In this document: piece after piece, positions 62,555 through 64,000 of the stretch
Layout: each line of letters starts with the position of its first letter
How positions within the stretch are numbered: position 1 is the first letter of the stretch
From: Conexibacter stalactiti
GTDB lineage: Bacteria > Actinomycetota > Thermoleophilia > Solirubrobacterales > Solirubrobacteraceae
Strand: one strand, 5' to 3'
Length of the DNA stretch: 64,000 nucleotides
Assembly: GCF_035967765.1 (NCBI RefSeq)
Contig: NZ_JAYWIT010000003.1
Notes under the pieces: model-generated
Database searches by the model: none
What the model saw: only the letters and a program-made list of their open reading frames with translations
What the model was told of the DNA's origin: nothing
Position numbers and translations under genes: made by a program

Positions 62555-62614
62555 GGCCGGGCGGGGAGGGGGAGCTGCGGGCGGCGCGCGTCGGGGGACG
62601 CGCGCCGTCGCGGC

Positions 62615-63406
62615 TCAGCGCGTCAGCTCGTGCAGCTTGTCGAGCGACTGCCGCAGCAGGCGGGAGATCTGCATCTGCGAGACGCCGATCTCGGTCGCGA
62701 TCTCGCTCTGCGTGAGATCGTCGACGAAGCGCATCCGCAGGATCCGCTGCTCGCGCTCGGGCAGGTGCTTGAGCGCCGGCGCCAGCAGCGCGCGCGCCTC
62801 GGCAGCTCTGTAGCCCTCTTCGACGTCGCCGAGCGTGTCGGCGATCGTCGCGTCGCCCTCGTCGTCGCCGCCGGCCGGCGTCGCGAGCGAGAGCGCGGTG
62901 CGGTTGGCGAGCGCGCCGAGCGCCTCGACGACCGCCTCGAGATCGGCGCCGGTCCGCTCCGCCAGCTGTCGCGGCGTCGCCGAGACGCCCGTCTCGGTCT
63001 CGATCGCCTCGGCGGCGGCGCGCACCTTCAGCGCCAGCTCCTGCGTGCCGCGGGCGACGTGGACGCCCCAGCCGGTGTCGCGGAAGTGGCGCAGCAGCTC
63101 GCCGACGATCGTCGGCTGCGCGAAGGTGGAGAAGGAGTGCCCGCGATCGGGGTCGAAGCGGTCGACCGCCTTGATCAGGCCGACCGATGCGACCTGAACG
63201 AGGTCGTCGAGGCTCTCCGTGCCGCGGCGATAGCGCCGCGCGAGCGCGCGGGCGAGCGGAAGATGCTCCGCGATCAGCGCCTCACGCGCCTGCGTGTCGC
63301 CCTTGCGCGCACGCGCTGCCAGCATCCGAGTGCGCAGCAGCGAACTGGCCGGGCGCTTCTTCGGCGCCGCGGTCGTCTTGGTTGCGAGGTTCGTGGCAGG
63401 TCCCAT
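62615..63406 (-). CDS. sigma-70 family factor, SigB/SigF type
   Basis: A 263-residue sigma factor with regions 2, 3 and 4. Region 2 has HLPLARALARRYRRGTESLD and DLVQVASVGLIKAVDRFDPD, then SFSTFAQPTIVGELLRHFRD. Region 3 has GVSATPRQLAERTG. Region 4 ends LPEREQRILRMRFVDDLTQS followed by EIATEIGVSQMQISRLL. This is the stress/sporulation-type (SigB/F/G) subgroup, usually held by an anti-sigma kinase. I chose the ATG at 63406 (MGPATNLATK). The anti-sigma gene is 31 bases upstream. Confidence 0.92.
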   Translation of the reverse strand: MGPATNLATKTTAAPKKRPASSLLRTRMLAARARKGDTQAREALIAEHLPLARALARRYRRGTESLDDLVQVASVGLIKAVDRFDPDRGHSFSTFAQPTIVGELLRHFRDTGWGVHVARGTQELALKVRAAAEAIETETGVSATPRQLAERTGADLEAVVEALGALANRTALSLATPAGGDDEGDATIADTLGDVEEGYRAAEARALLAPALKHLPEREQRILRMRFVDDLTQSEIATEIGVSQMQISRLLRQSLDKLHELTR

Positions 63407-63437
63407 GTGCCACACGGTTACCCAAGGCCCGAACAGG

Positions 63438-63893
63438 TCAATCGCGATCGGCGCCGCGAATCGTCGCGTCGGCGTCATCGGCAGCCATGGCGGTCTCACC
63501 ATCCTCCGGGGCGATGGGAGGCGCCAGGTCGAAGGTCAAGTGGACGCGCGTGGCGGCGCCGTCGTGGTCGAACTGCAGCGACGACGCGACCGCGGCCATC
63601 AGCGCCAGGCCCATCCCCAGCCCCGGGCTGTCCTCGCGCGGGAGGACCCCGCTGCCCTCGTCGGAGACGATCACCTCCAGCGTCGCGCCGTGCAGCTCGG
63701 CCTCGACCGCGAGCGTGCCCGGCTCCGCGTGCTCTCGGTAGGCGTGCACGACGACGTTGGAGCAGGCCTCGCTGACGGCGAGCGCGACGTCAGCGAGCAT
63801 CCGCTCCGAGCCGCCGGCCGCCCGTCCCAGCTCGACGACGGCGTGCCGCACCTGCGGCACGCTGGCGGCGTTGGCAGGCAGCGTCAGGCGCAC
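63438..63893 (-). CDS. RsbW-like anti-sigma factor / serine-protein kinase
   Basis: A 151-residue GHKL-ATPase protein. The N box is LAVSEACSNVVVHAYREHAE, the G1 box VSDEGSGVLP, and the G2 region SPGLGMGLALMAAVAS. Such proteins bind the SigB/F-type factor and phosphorylate an anti-anti-sigma factor. A GTG start at 63893 (MRLTLPANAAS) fits. A short Asp/Ala-rich tail extends past the fold. It precedes the sigma gene in a two-gene operon; no anti-anti-sigma gene is visible in the window. Confidence 0.88.
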   Translation of the reverse strand: MRLTLPANAASVPQVRHAVVELGRAAGGSERMLADVALAVSEACSNVVVHAYREHAEPGTLAVEAELHGATLEVIVSDEGSGVLPREDSPGLGMGLALMAAVASSLQFDHDGAATRVHLTFDLAPPIAPEDGETAMAADDADATIRGADRD

Positions 63894-63967
63894 GGTCCTC
63901 GATGCTACCCCGGCAAGCCGTCCGGCCTATCCCGGGTGCGCCATGCCGTAGATTCACCGCCTGAGAG

Positions 63968-64000
63968 ATGTCCGCCACGAGCGACAGCGCCCCGCCGATC
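63968..64000 (+). CDS. possible start of a gene running off the window
   Basis: An ATG at 63968 opens 11 codons (MSATSDSAPPI) to the end of the window. TAGATT (63951-63956) could be its -10 box, which would make it divergent from the anti-sigma operon. Too short to judge. Confidence 0.25.
   Translation, partial: MSATSDSAPPI

Noticed and set aside
63906..63911. SigB/F-type promoter (GGGTAG) before the anti-sigma gene
   Set aside because: A -10-like box is present on the minus strand but I find no convincing GTTT-type -35 at the right distance.

Overview
The window is a chromosomal segment of a very GC-rich actinobacterium. Gene content points to the Thermoleophilia/Solirubrobacterales (Conexibacter or Solirubrobacter-like): large secreted proteins with Calx-beta, DUF11-like and TolB-like repeats, an ExbB-like/DUF2149 operon, and AGA as a major arginine codon in some genes despite the high GC. 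The assignment is inference; no rRNA or intact tRNA is present.

1-24.4 kb is a catabolic region built around CoA thioesters. Left part: end of an enoyl-CoA hydratase, a TetR regulator, an acyl-CoA dehydrogenase and a divergent 3-hydroxyacyl-CoA dehydrogenase. Right part: a divergent enoyl-CoA hydratase, then a tightly overlapping operon (HMG-CoA-synthase-like/DUF35 fusion, thiolase, crotonase, FAD oxidoreductase, MaoC-type hydratase, 2-methylfumaryl-CoA isomerase-like CoA transferase, two crotonases, SDR). A Rieske oxygenase unit follows (alpha, beta, small protein, FprA-type reductase, 7Fe-type ferredoxin). Three promoters here share a TGTCCGNACA-like operator, so the parts look like one regulon, probably under the TetR protein. 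Overall this suggests ring hydroxylation followed by beta-oxidation-like steps; the substrate cannot be read from sequence.

3.87-10.8 kb interrupts that regulon with accessory DNA: a tRNA-like 3' remnant, a SpoIIAA-like protein, a secreted repeat protein, a RelE/ParE-type toxin-antitoxin pair, a phosphotransferase gene split by a one-base frame change, and a secreted serine hydrolase.

24.4-42.2 kb holds a SHOCT protein, a LuxR regulator, two secreted cupredoxin-type proteins, glutathione peroxidase, a DHA2 transporter, a lipid-linked sugar-transfer module (GT39, response regulator, histidine kinase, GT2-GtrA) with a shared 11-bp direct-repeat operator, a PKD-like/ExbB-like/DUF2149 operon, and a GH95-like hydrolase behind two identical palindromic operators.

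42.5-64 kb holds a ClpE-like AAA+ unfoldase with its own operator, a duplicated Calx-beta secreted protein, and a phosphate locus (phoU plus a receiver-less PhoB-like DNA-binding protein, divergent from pstSCAB) separated by two long arrays of 11-bp PHO-box units. Then come a diguanylate cyclase, two large secreted proteins, a ferritin-like protein behind a tandem iron-box-like operator, a PucR regulator divergent from a methyltransferase, and an RsbW-like anti-sigma/sigma-B-family pair. Many junctions are ATGA or TGATG overlaps, so translational coupling is common.
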